A stretch of 36,031 nucleotides of DNA. Origin: Methanobacteriota archaeon (GTDB taxonomy: Archaea; Thermoplasmatota; Thermoplasmata; Thermoplasmatales; GCA-001856825). Made by a program: the position numbers and the translations under genes. Of the stretch, positions 1-7,098 are shown in pieces. The notes below the pieces were generated by a model. The model was not told the DNA's origin. It did no database searches and worked only from the letters and a program-made list of their open reading frames with translations. How positions within the stretch are numbered: position 1 is the first letter of the stretch; every line of letters begins with the position of its first letter. The stretch is taken from NCBI GenBank assembly GCA_017857235.1, contig JAFMDN010000011.1, positions 1 to 36,031 of the forward strand, read 5' to 3'.

Positions 1-75
1 CCTCAACATCCTTTCTAGTCTTGATGCAACTAAACCCCCACCAGCATTTCCACCCACAATGACTATATTTTTCAT
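1..75 (-). CDS. FAD/NAD(P)-binding oxidoreductase, N-terminal fragment
   Basis: Only the first 25 codons are inside the window; the gene runs off the left edge. The peptide begins MKNIVIVGGNAGGG, a beta strand followed by a glycine-rich turn typical of the FAD-binding Rossmann fold in the pyridine nucleotide-disulfide oxidoreductase group, which includes sulfide:quinone reductases and NADH dehydrogenases. The ATG at 75 is the natural start because the dinucleotide-binding motif follows at once. Which member of the group this is cannot be told from so little sequence. It diverges from the dehydrogenase gene at 387. Confidence 0.7.
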   Translation of the reverse strand, partial: MKNIVIVGGNAGGGLVASRLERMLR

Positions 76-386
76 AGAACAAATACCTCGCTTGGAATAT
101 TGCAAGTTAATATTTATAGATTAACTAATATTTAGGGCGGTTAATTTTTATAACCTGTCCATGATAGCATATTTCTCAATGCAATTTTATTCCTTAAAAG
201 TATTCGCCTTAAATATCGATAATCATTTAGATAAATATAACATGAAAATTTCGAATTTGAATTCGACTCTTCCTTTATGAGTTTTTATTGATACTTTTAT
301 TCAATTCATAGCATTACTAGTCCTGATTTAAGGGCAATCTTTGAAATTGCACTAATTTTAAGAATCTTAATCTGATTTCTCCAATT
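76..386. promoter_or_regulatory. Divergent intergenic region with promoter-like boxes
   Basis: This is 311 bp of AT-rich DNA between two divergent genes with no credible reading frame. On the minus strand an A/T-rich box at about 111-118 (TATTTATA on the plus strand) lies about 35-45 bases before the ATG at 75 and is a plausible TATA element for that gene. For the plus-strand gene at 387 the best candidate is the A/T-rich run at about 351-361. No SD is evident before 387, so its transcript may be leaderless. The boxes were picked by eye. Confidence 0.4.
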
Positions 387-1109
387 ATGGCAGAAACTAT
401 TATTGTCACAGGAGGTTCCAGTGGAATAGGATTAAGTTTGATCAAAATATTAATAAACAAAAATTACAAGGTGATTAACTTGGATTTAAAACCATCTGGA
501 ATAGATAATGTCATTGAATTTTTAGGTGACGTATCTCAATATCAATTTTTGAAAAACACAGTAAGTTCCCTAGAAATTAACAATGTTTCTATTTACGGCT
601 TAGTCAACAATGCAGGGATATCTCAAAAAGGGGATTTTCTCTATAATTTGACTGAAGATGACATAAATAAAGTGATTCAAGTGAATCTTATGGGAACAAT
701 TTATCTGACTTCATTGGTGCTTCCTTTGATGCTTAAAAATGGTAAAGGAAGCATAGTTAATGTTGCCTCTGTTATTGGGAAGGTTGGAGCATACAACAAT
801 GAAGTATATGCCGCATCAAAGAGTGCATTGATTGGATTTACCAAGTCCTTAGCAGTTACTTATGCTTCTAGGGGAATCAGAGCAAATGTTATATTACCTG
901 GATATGTGGAAACCCCCTTAATAGAAAGAGCAGCAAAATCATCTCCGAATGAAACCGCATTTTATAAGGAATTAGCATCCAGGCATCCTTTACAGAGGAT
1001 TGGAAAACCCGAGGAAGTAGCAAAATTAATTGAGTTTTTGCTTTCTGACGACTCTAGTTTTATAACAGGCTCAGAGATACCAGTGGATGGAGGATATCTA
1101 GCAAGATAA
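387..1109 (+). CDS. Short-chain dehydrogenase/reductase (SDR family)
   Basis: A 240-residue classical SDR, the usual length. The cofactor site TGGSSGIG is at residues 8-15, the structural NNAG motif at 74-77, and the catalytic Ser128, Tyr141 and Lys145 (YAASK) are all present. The C-terminal part carries the usual PGYVETPL segment and the ITGSEIPVDGG end seen in FabG-like and sugar dehydrogenases. It should oxidise or reduce an alcohol/ketone substrate with NAD(P)(H) in the cytoplasm. The substrate is not readable: 3-oxoacyl reductase, sugar dehydrogenase and other alcohol dehydrogenases all share this pattern. It stands alone, 51 bp before the next gene. Confidence 0.9.
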   Translation: MAETIIVTGGSSGIGLSLIKILINKNYKVINLDLKPSGIDNVIEFLGDVSQYQFLKNTVSSLEINNVSIYGLVNNAGISQKGDFLYNLTEDDINKVIQVNLMGTIYLTSLVLPLMLKNGKGSIVNVASVIGKVGAYNNEVYAASKSALIGFTKSLAVTYASRGIRANVILPGYVETPLIERAAKSSPNETAFYKELASRHPLQRIGKPEEVAKLIEFLLSDDSSFITGSEIPVDGGYLAR

Positions 1110-1160
1110 TTTAAAAATTAAGACCCAAAATTTTTATTCATACTTTTTTTATGATTTGAT

Positions 1161-1898
1161 ATGTCTAAAATAAAGGTAAAATTATTCCAGTACAGACCGA
1201 TTAACAAGACTAAAAATTTCGAGAGAATTATTGATTCCATTGAAAGGGGCGGATTTAATATTGGAATATTTCCAGAGCTTTTTTTCTCCGGGTACCTCAT
1301 AAGAGATGAGCTTAACTCTAATTATATAACAGATTATGAATTGAATAGAATAAGGGAAAAGCTACCTGATGATATGGTTATTGTTTTCGGGGCCCCTAAA
1401 TTTGAAAATTTTCTTTATAATTCGGCTTTTATTGTTACCAGGAATGGATGGATTTCCTATAAGAAAATGCACCTTCCAAATTTTGGACCATTTGAAGAAA
1501 AAAGATATTTTAAGGAGGGAAACACGCCCTTAACTTTTGAATTTAATGGATTTAAGGTTAATGTTGAAATTTGCTATGATATCTTCTTCGACGATCCACT
1601 GGTTAACGGGAGCGATATTATCATAAACATTTCCGCATCTCCATTTACCTCAAGAACTTATTTTGAAAACGTATTTCAATCCATTGCGATTAAGAAGCAG
1701 GCTTATTTTATATACGTAAATACAGTGGGACTTCAAAGAAATTTGATTTTCTGGGGAGGCTCGAGCGTAATAGATCCGGATGGCAATACGGTTCTAAAAT
1801 TGCCTTATTTCAGCGAGGACTCAGGAGTAGCAATAGTTGACAGGGAAATAATAAATGAAGCAAGGATGAAAAGAAGGGTTTTAAGGGATGAAATTTAA
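1161..1898 (+). CDS. Carbon-nitrogen hydrolase (nitrilase superfamily)
   Basis: A 245-residue protein with the complete Glu-Lys-Cys catalytic triad of the nitrilase superfamily: Glu39 in IFPELFFSGY, Lys102 in YKKMHLPN and Cys138 in VEICYD. Such enzymes hydrolyse amides or nitriles through a cysteine thioester in the cytoplasm. Length and motif spacing are normal for a single-domain amidase; there is no NAD synthetase domain. The substrate cannot be assigned. The gene ends 11 bp inside the membrane-protein gene that follows, so the two are probably co-transcribed. An A/T-rich box at about 1127-1136 is a possible promoter. Confidence 0.88.
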   Translation: MSKIKVKLFQYRPINKTKNFERIIDSIERGGFNIGIFPELFFSGYLIRDELNSNYITDYELNRIREKLPDDMVIVFGAPKFENFLYNSAFIVTRNGWISYKKMHLPNFGPFEEKRYFKEGNTPLTFEFNGFKVNVEICYDIFFDDPLVNGSDIIINISASPFTSRTYFENVFQSIAIKKQAYFIYVNTVGLQRNLIFWGGSSVIDPDGNTVLKLPYFSEDSGVAIVDREIINEARMKRRVLRDEI

Positions 1899-3483
1899 TA
1901 ATTTAATATTAGGGCGCTTCATTTCTATAATTAAAATAGCTACTGTTATCAATACCGAATTGAAATACCAATTTTTGAAGAACACTAAAAAATTTCAAAC
2001 CAGCAATGCTTATGAATTAAATCATGCTAAAGCTTACCTTAAAAATTCCCTAATTTATCCAATTATAACAAATATATTAATTTACGGAGGTCTCTCCTCA
2101 TTATTTGGAGAAACTGCCTTAAGAAACCCCCATGACATAGGGAATATTCTGCTATCAATATTTTCTTTAATACTTATTCTCGGAATATTAACAGATTCCC
2201 AATTCTTCAGAGGAATTTGGGAGATGAATCTCATAGGTCCTTTAAGAGCTTTACCGATTAAGATTCATTCTGTCATAATTCCCGTCTCAACATTTATATA
2301 CAATGAGTCTTTTCTTTTTGCAATTAGTTTACCTGCTGCTTTAGTGCTTTACATGGGTTTACACAATCCTTACATTTTATTTATTATAATTGCATATACA
2401 ATTCTATTCATTTACGCCGCAAGGTTGATATCTCTCGCGCTAGGAATATTATGGTCAAAATATAACACAAACAGGATTTCCAAAAGACTATATATATCGC
2501 AATTCATGCAGGTATTGTTTATTCTCGTATTTGTGCTGTCAATACAAATTGTAACAAATCCACTTCTGTTAGGAAAAGTTTACTTTCCCCCAATACTATT
2601 TTTAATCTTCCCCTTAAACTACTATTCCTTCTATAACTTTTATTTACATTCGATTGCTATTTTTGGTATAGAATTCTTTCCCATTTTTGCCCTATATCAA
2701 TACGCAATTAGAATTGCATTCACGGAAAGGTTTGAAACATATATAAATATATCAAAAGAAGAAGTAAATACAAATGACGCCCATAGGAAATTCAAAACTA
2801 GAAATCAGGTAATGGCATTAATAGTTAAAGATCTGAAGAGCATAGCAAGAAAAAGAGGTGCTCTTTCAGTAATAATTCTCCCTGCCATAATCATTATACC
2901 AATACTAGTGAATTTATCAAGTCTTGGAACTGGCGCTAGCCAAGTATCTGGTGCTTTACCTTACATTTCTACAATATTTCTTATTACCTTTTTAGAGCTG
3001 GTTGCACTCGAAGGGAAAGGCGCGTGGCACCTATCTAATTTACCAATAACTAGAACAACCTTTTTCTTTGCAAAATTCTTGGAAGTTATAATTATTGCTG
3101 TTGCCTACTACTTTATTATACTTATTATTTTTACATTAACGAAAGGCTTAAGCTCTTTCTTTATACTTTTATTTTTACCGTTTTACATTATCTTGATTAG
3201 TACAATAATATTCGTTGGAGGAGGTTTTATTATCAAATCTATTCCAGAAAACTTAACAGTTATATCTATTGATGCAATAGGTGGGAGGGCTTTCCTTCTA
3301 AAGGTAATGATAATATCATTACCATTGATCGTATTAAATGCTTTCCTTTTTGCTCTGACTCCAAAATATCTTCACTTATTCACTCAAGGGATATTAAACT
3401 CTTATATTGGAGTTACCTTAATAGATATGGTTTTAATAACCGCTTCTTATTTCCTCCTAGTCAGAAGGATCAGTTTCTTCTAA
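1888..3483 (+). CDS. Polytopic membrane protein, ABC-2 permease-like
   Basis: A 531-residue, very hydrophobic protein with about a dozen predicted membrane segments in two blocks separated by a hydrophilic loop around residues 290-315. After the loop comes VKDLKSIARKRGALS followed by a long hydrophobic helix, an arrangement typical of ABC-2-type permeases, where a short cytoplasmic helix precedes a membrane span. No ATP-binding subunit is adjacent, so an exporter role is inference. It overlaps the upstream hydrolase gene by 11 bp and ends 11 bp before sua5. It could equally be an uncharacterised integral membrane protein. The hydrophobic character is certain; the family is tentative. Confidence 0.6.
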   Translation: MKFNNLILGRFISIIKIATVINTELKYQFLKNTKKFQTSNAYELNHAKAYLKNSLIYPIITNILIYGGLSSLFGETALRNPHDIGNILLSIFSLILILGILTDSQFFRGIWEMNLIGPLRALPIKIHSVIIPVSTFIYNESFLFAISLPAALVLYMGLHNPYILFIIIAYTILFIYAARLISLALGILWSKYNTNRISKRLYISQFMQVLFILVFVLSIQIVTNPLLLGKVYFPPILFLIFPLNYYSFYNFYLHSIAIFGIEFFPIFALYQYAIRIAFTERFETYINISKEEVNTNDAHRKFKTRNQVMALIVKDLKSIARKRGALSVIILPAIIIIPILVNLSSLGTGASQVSGALPYISTIFLITFLELVALEGKGAWHLSNLPITRTTFFFAKFLEVIIIAVAYYFIILIIFTLTKGLSSFFILLFLPFYIILISTIIFVGGGFIIKSIPENLTVISIDAIGGRAFLLKVMIISLPLIVLNAFLFALTPKYLHLFTQGILNSYIGVTLIDMVLITASYFLLVRRISFF

Positions 3484-3494
3484 GGTGGTGAGAA

Positions 3495-4481
3495 GTGAAA
3501 GTTGTCAAATTGGATCCTGTTAATCCAGATCAAGATAAGTTACTGGAACCGGCAGAATTAATCAAAAATGGAGAGCTTGTAGCCTTTCCCACTGAAACTG
3601 TCTATGGGTTAGGTGCAGATGCAACCAGTGATAAAGCTTGCCTAAAGATCTACGAAGCCAAGGGTAGACCACCAGACAATCCATTGATCGTTCATATCAA
3701 TAGTTTTGAAATGTTCTTCAAATACACAGATTTCCACGATGAAAGAATACTCAAAATTATGGAGGAGATTTGGCCGGGACCTATTACTCTTGTAGTTAAA
3801 AAAAGAAATATAGGAGATGTTCCCACCTCTGGATTGGATACTGTTGCCATAAGGATGCCGGGACATCCAATAGCCTTAAAATTAATAGAGCTCTCAGACA
3901 GACCAATAGCGGCACCCAGTGCTAATATCTCCGGAAGACCTAGCCCCACAAGGGCTAGCCATGTCATATCAGATTTGGGCAACAGAATTCCAATGATTAT
4001 TGATGGAGGCGAGACATTCTTTGGACTTGAATCAACAGTGATTCAACCTGTACAGGATAAGATTTTCATATTAAGACCAGGGCCTTTTTCCCCGGAAGAA
4101 ATAGAAGAAAAATTCAAAATGAAAGTTGTGTTGAGTGGCACTGAACAGCACGTTCCTCGTGCCCCTGGAATGAAATATAGACACTATGCCCCCAATAAGA
4201 AACTTGTTATAGCCAATGATTTGGATGAAATCCTGAAATTGTATAAAGAAAATCCAAACGCCCTAGTCCTATGTTCCAAAGAAACAGCTGAAAAATTTGA
4301 GGGAAATAAGTATATTTTGGGCTCCAGAGAAAATCTTTATGAAATTGCTAAAAATCTGTTCCATTCCTTTAGATATTTAGACCAATCTGACTATTCAATC
4401 GGTATAATTGAGAAATTCCAAGAAGCTGGCATAGGATATGCAATCATGAATAGAATAAAAAAAGCTGCTTCAAAAAATTAA
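3495..4481 (+). CDS. sua5: Threonylcarbamoyl-AMP synthase Sua5
   Basis: This cytoplasmic enzyme makes threonylcarbamoyl-AMP from threonine, bicarbonate and ATP, the first step of the t6A37 modification of ANN-decoding tRNAs. The 328 residues hold the YrdC-type domain (FPTETVYGLGADA, KGRPPDNPLIVHI, APSANISGRPSPT, GLESTVI) followed by the linker APGMKYRHYAP and a C-terminal Sua5 domain, so it is the long form rather than a lone YrdC. The start is GTG at 3495, chosen because GGTGGTGAG at 3484-3492 is a good SD and the next residues match the family N terminus. It converges on the APS kinase gene with a 4-bp overlap. Confidence 0.95.
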   Translation: MKVVKLDPVNPDQDKLLEPAELIKNGELVAFPTETVYGLGADATSDKACLKIYEAKGRPPDNPLIVHINSFEMFFKYTDFHDERILKIMEEIWPGPITLVVKKRNIGDVPTSGLDTVAIRMPGHPIALKLIELSDRPIAAPSANISGRPSPTRASHVISDLGNRIPMIIDGGETFFGLESTVIQPVQDKIFILRPGPFSPEEIEEKFKMKVVLSGTEQHVPRAPGMKYRHYAPNKKLVIANDLDEILKLYKENPNALVLCSKETAEKFEGNKYILGSRENLYEIAKNLFHSFRYLDQSDYSIGIIEKFQEAGIGYAIMNRIKKAASKN

Positions 4482-5047
4482 TTTTCCAAACTATTTTCTT
4501 CCTTCAATTTGACCCCATCTAAGAGATTGTTTGATTTAAGATGTGATAATATTTTATTGACGCTTTCCTCAACTGTTAGTTTGTCTGTGTCAATCACTAT
4601 ATCAGGATTCAAAGGCTCTTCGTAAGGATCCTGCAAACCAGTAAGGTTTTTTATCTCTCCAGCCAAGGCTTTCTTGTATAGTCCTTTTGGGTCTCTCTTT
4701 ATTAGAACATCTAACGGGCATCTTACATATACCTCTATAAAATTTTCAATTTCATTCCTTGCCCTTTCCCTGATTTCCCTGTAAGGCGAAATAAGTGGGA
4801 CAAGTGTTATCACGCCATTTCTAGACAGAATTTTTGCTACAAACATTACCCTTTCATTGTGCTTTTCCCTATCTTCTTTGCTGAAGCCCAAATCCTTAGA
4901 CAACCCCTTTCTTATTTCATCCCCATCAAGTATCTCCACCTTGTATCCATAGCTTTTTAATATCTTTTGAATTTCGTTTGCTAGAGTTGTTTTACCTGAG
5001 CCTGGAAGTCCCGTGAACCATATAACAAACCCCTTGTCATTTGACAT
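4478..5047 (-). CDS. cysC: Adenylylsulfate (APS) kinase
   Basis: This cytoplasmic enzyme phosphorylates APS to PAPS. The 189 residues contain the P-loop GLPGSGKTT (13-21), the DGDEIRKGLSKDLGFS stretch (41-56) that contacts APS, and the conserved DPKGLYKKA and DPYEEP segments, so the enzyme looks intact. It is the last gene of a minus-strand operon and overlaps the upstream phosphodiesterase gene by 11 bp; an SD-like GGAGGGG lies at 5055-5061. No ATP sulfurylase or PAPS reductase is in the window, so whether PAPS feeds assimilation or sulfation is not shown here. Confidence 0.95.
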   Translation of the reverse strand: MSNDKGFVIWFTGLPGSGKTTLANEIQKILKSYGYKVEILDGDEIRKGLSKDLGFSKEDREKHNERVMFVAKILSRNGVITLVPLISPYREIRERARNEIENFIEVYVRCPLDVLIKRDPKGLYKKALAGEIKNLTGLQDPYEEPLNPDIVIDTDKLTVEESVNKILSHLKSNNLLDGVKLKEENSLEN

Positions 5048-6428
5048 ATCTCATCCCCTCCATTACCTTGCCCTTTAGGCCTGTAATTTTTCTCACCGAA
5101 AAGACATCAAGCATGGTCGGCATTACATTGTAAATTGTTTCATTGAATATTTTACCAACCTTTTTGCCTTTCCTGTAAAGAACGTATATTCCATCATAAT
5201 CATGGACAGCATCATCTGGGCCTGTATCGTTCTCCAAAAGATACATTGTTTCATAACCTAGAGTGCCCGCTGCTCTCCAGTTTAGATCGTCAAAGTAAAC
5301 AAATAGATCCGATCTATCTCCATTTACAACATCATACTTTTCTTCAGGTTCAAAAACCTTAGTATCCCATGTTTCTCCATTTGGTCCCTTTATGGATTTC
5401 AATTTCTCCTTTAATATCTCAATTTCTTTTCTTACATCCTGGGGGTCAATAACTCCCTTTTCTTCCCTCCCTTTAATATTTAGGAAAACTCTTGCATAAT
5501 ACCCTCCCCATGCCCACGCTTTTGTGTTTTCCCAGTCAACCTCAACTTCATCAAGTGAAGAGCCTGGCTTAATACTGTTAGATTTTAGCTTCAGATAGCC
5601 CTCTTTTATTAACCATTCATTAATTGCAAATGCACCTTTCATACCTTTGGCTCCGTGATCAGAAACTATCATCACCAATGTATCCTCATCCACTTGCTCT
5701 ACCATTTCGCCAACGTACCTATCAACCATTTTAAAATAATTAACGAATTTTTCTCGCATCAAAGGATTGTTCTCATATAAATGATGCTTCTCATCTATGT
5801 ATCTCCAAAATGCATGGTGAATCCTGTCTATACCTATTTCAACAAAGAAAAATAGGTCCCATGGCTTATTCCTCATAAAATCAAGTGCCATCCTAAATCT
5901 TGTCTCTGTCATCTTGTAGATTTCGTCAATTATCTTTTCCTTTTCTGGCTTTCTAAATTTTACATCAAATTCGTAATCAGGATACTTTGCTAGAATGTCA
6001 TTTTTCAAACCGGGAGGATATGTAAATTCCTTATCCTTTCCTGGGGTGAGAAAATCTGTCACAAGGATTCCTGTTATAGGTCTTGGTGGGTAAGAAGGAG
6101 GAACTGCTATCACTATACTCCTTTTGTTTCTCTTTCCGATTATGTCCCATATTGTATCATATTTTACATCCCTTGAAGTTGGAATTTTAATTTTATTATA
6201 TGAATTTCCCTCCCTCGACCTGAAACCGTACAATCCTAATTCGCCAGGTGTTCTACCTGTTGCCATTACCATCCAAGCAGGCACAGTGATGGGTGGATCA
6301 CATGACCTCAACTTTCCCCAAACCCCATCCTCTCTCATCTTGCTTATATTTGGCAACTGATCAGCCAATTTATCGAACATTATACTTGGAGCTGCGCAGT
6401 CCAGACCAATTACGAGAAGTTTATTCAT
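5037..6428 (-). CDS. Alkaline-phosphatase-superfamily phosphodiesterase/nucleotide pyrophosphatase
   Basis: A 463-residue metal-dependent hydrolase of the type I phosphodiesterase/nucleotide pyrophosphatase group. Metal ligands are visible: Asp10 in GLDCAAP, the likely nucleophile Thr48 in ITVPAWM, Asp201 and His204/His205 in IDRIHHAFW, Asp257-His258 in VSDHGAKG, and a late His in DDAVHDYDG. There is no signal peptide, so it is cytoplasmic. The substrate is unknown; phosphodiester, pyrophosphate or sulfate-ester bonds are all possible in this superfamily. It lies between a ribbon-helix-helix gene 9 bp upstream and APS kinase, which overlaps it by 11 bp. This suggests a link to adenylylsulfate or sulfate/phosphate ester metabolism (inference). 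Confidence 0.85.
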   Translation of the reverse strand: MNKLLVIGLDCAAPSIMFDKLADQLPNISKMREDGVWGKLRSCDPPITVPAWMVMATGRTPGELGLYGFRSREGNSYNKIKIPTSRDVKYDTIWDIIGKRNKRSIVIAVPPSYPPRPITGILVTDFLTPGKDKEFTYPPGLKNDILAKYPDYEFDVKFRKPEKEKIIDEIYKMTETRFRMALDFMRNKPWDLFFFVEIGIDRIHHAFWRYIDEKHHLYENNPLMREKFVNYFKMVDRYVGEMVEQVDEDTLVMIVSDHGAKGMKGAFAINEWLIKEGYLKLKSNSIKPGSSLDEVEVDWENTKAWAWGGYYARVFLNIKGREEKGVIDPQDVRKEIEILKEKLKSIKGPNGETWDTKVFEPEEKYDVVNGDRSDLFVYFDDLNWRAAGTLGYETMYLLENDTGPDDAVHDYDGIYVLYRKGKKVGKIFNETIYNVMPTMLDVFSVRKITGLKGKVMEGMRYVK

Positions 6429-6437
6429 AAAATCATC

Positions 6438-6656
6438 TCAGTCTAGATAACCAAGAGACTTGAGCCTTTCCTTAACCCTTTTTTCATCTTCTTCTGTGAA
6501 GGCCTCCTGATCATTGCTGTGAGCTAGGATTTCCCTCAAAATGAATGTTACATAATCGCTCACCGATGTAAATCCCGTACCTTCTATTTTTTTCTGAATT
6601 TTCTCGAATAACGGTGTTGGTATCGAGACAGTAGTGTATTTCTTATCTTCTGCCAT
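6438..6656 (-). CDS. Small ribbon-helix-helix (CopG-like) protein
   Basis: A 72-residue protein. The N-terminal YTTVSIPTPLFEKIQ segment looks like a beta strand followed by a helix, and GFTSVSDYVTFILREIL fits the second helix of a ribbon-helix-helix fold; the tail is acidic (EEDEKRVKERL). Such proteins usually bind DNA as dimers, as repressors or antitoxins. No toxin gene adjoins it: the next gene in the operon, 9 bp downstream, is the phosphatase-superfamily enzyme. It may regulate its own operon (phosphodiesterase and APS kinase), or be an accessory partner of those enzymes. Confidence 0.75.
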   Translation of the reverse strand: MAEDKKYTTVSIPTPLFEKIQKKIEGTGFTSVSDYVTFILREILAHSNDQEAFTEEDEKRVKERLKSLGYLD

Positions 6657-6769
6657 GATTTTACATTAAATATAATTATTAATAATTTGTCCTAATTATA
6701 CTTAATTAAGATTGGGGAAATGAGTAAAATTTAATATTATAATCTCATTTCTCCACACTGGTGATTGAC
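6657..6769. promoter_or_regulatory. Divergent promoter region, ribbon-helix-helix operon and alba
   Basis: This is 113 bp of very AT-rich DNA between divergent genes. For alba, a TATA-like run (TTAATATTATAAT) at about 6731-6743 lies 27-39 bases before the ATG at 6770, and GGTGAT at 6760-6765 is a good SD that fixes that ATG. For the minus-strand operon, the A/T run at about 6665-6682 is the candidate TATA region. If the ribbon-helix-helix protein is autoregulatory, its operator is likely here; no clear inverted repeat was identified by eye. Confidence 0.5.
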
Positions 6770-7051
6770 ATGGCTGAAAACAACGTAATCTATGTGGGTC
6801 AGAGGCCAGCAGATTCGTATGCTTTTAATGGAATTATGCTCTTTGGCAATGGAGCAGAGGAAGTAGTAATAAAGGCAAGGGGTATGGCAATTAAGAGGGC
6901 AGTAGACGTTGCCGAAATAATTAGGAAGAGAATGGAGGACATGATGAAAACAGAGATCAAATATAAAGACATAAAAATCTCAACAGAAAAAGTACAGAGG
7001 GACAACGGGGAACGCAACGTTTCTGCCATAGAGATTGTCTTGTCCAAGTAG
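6770..7051 (+). CDS. albA: DNA/RNA-binding protein Alba
   Basis: Alba is a small abundant archaeal chromatin and RNA-binding protein that works as a dimer. The 93 residues show the family order: NVIYVGQRPADSY, then a loop and strand, then VVIKARGMAIKRAVDVAE, which holds the RNA/DNA-facing helix, and a C-terminal strand ending NVSAIEIVLSK. The lysine normally found in the GKKP-type motif near the N terminus is replaced by GQRP here. An in-frame GTG at 6761 would add three residues, but the ATG at 6770 sits at proper spacing from the SD GGTGAT (6760-6765) and is preferred. Transcription probably ends at the palindrome that overlaps the stop codon. Confidence 0.93.
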   Translation: MAENNVIYVGQRPADSYAFNGIMLFGNGAEEVVIKARGMAIKRAVDVAEIIRKRMEDMMKTEIKYKDIKISTEKVQRDNGERNVSAIEIVLSK

Positions 7052-7070
7052 ATGGTTTAACCATCTACTT
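7046..7070 (+). terminator. Perfect 12-bp inverted repeat at the alba stop codon
   Basis: Two perfect 12-base arms (7046-7057 and 7059-7070) with a one-base centre form a palindrome that includes the alba TAG stop at 7049-7051. It is followed directly by an A/T-rich tract ending in a T run (7071-7080). As RNA it would form a hairpin plus U-rich tail, which could stop transcription or define the 3' end. The next gene starts only 28 bp downstream with its own TATA-like box. Confidence 0.6.
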
Positions 7071-7072
7071 AA

Positions 7073-7098
7073 AAATTTTTATAAATAGTTAATTTCTA
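7073..7098 (+). promoter_or_regulatory. Promoter-like TATA box of tgtA
   Basis: The run TTTTTATAAATAG at about 7076-7088 is a good archaeal TATA-like element. It lies roughly 12-24 bases upstream of the ATG at 7099. No SD precedes that ATG, so a leaderless or very short-leader transcript is likely. Confidence 0.5.
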
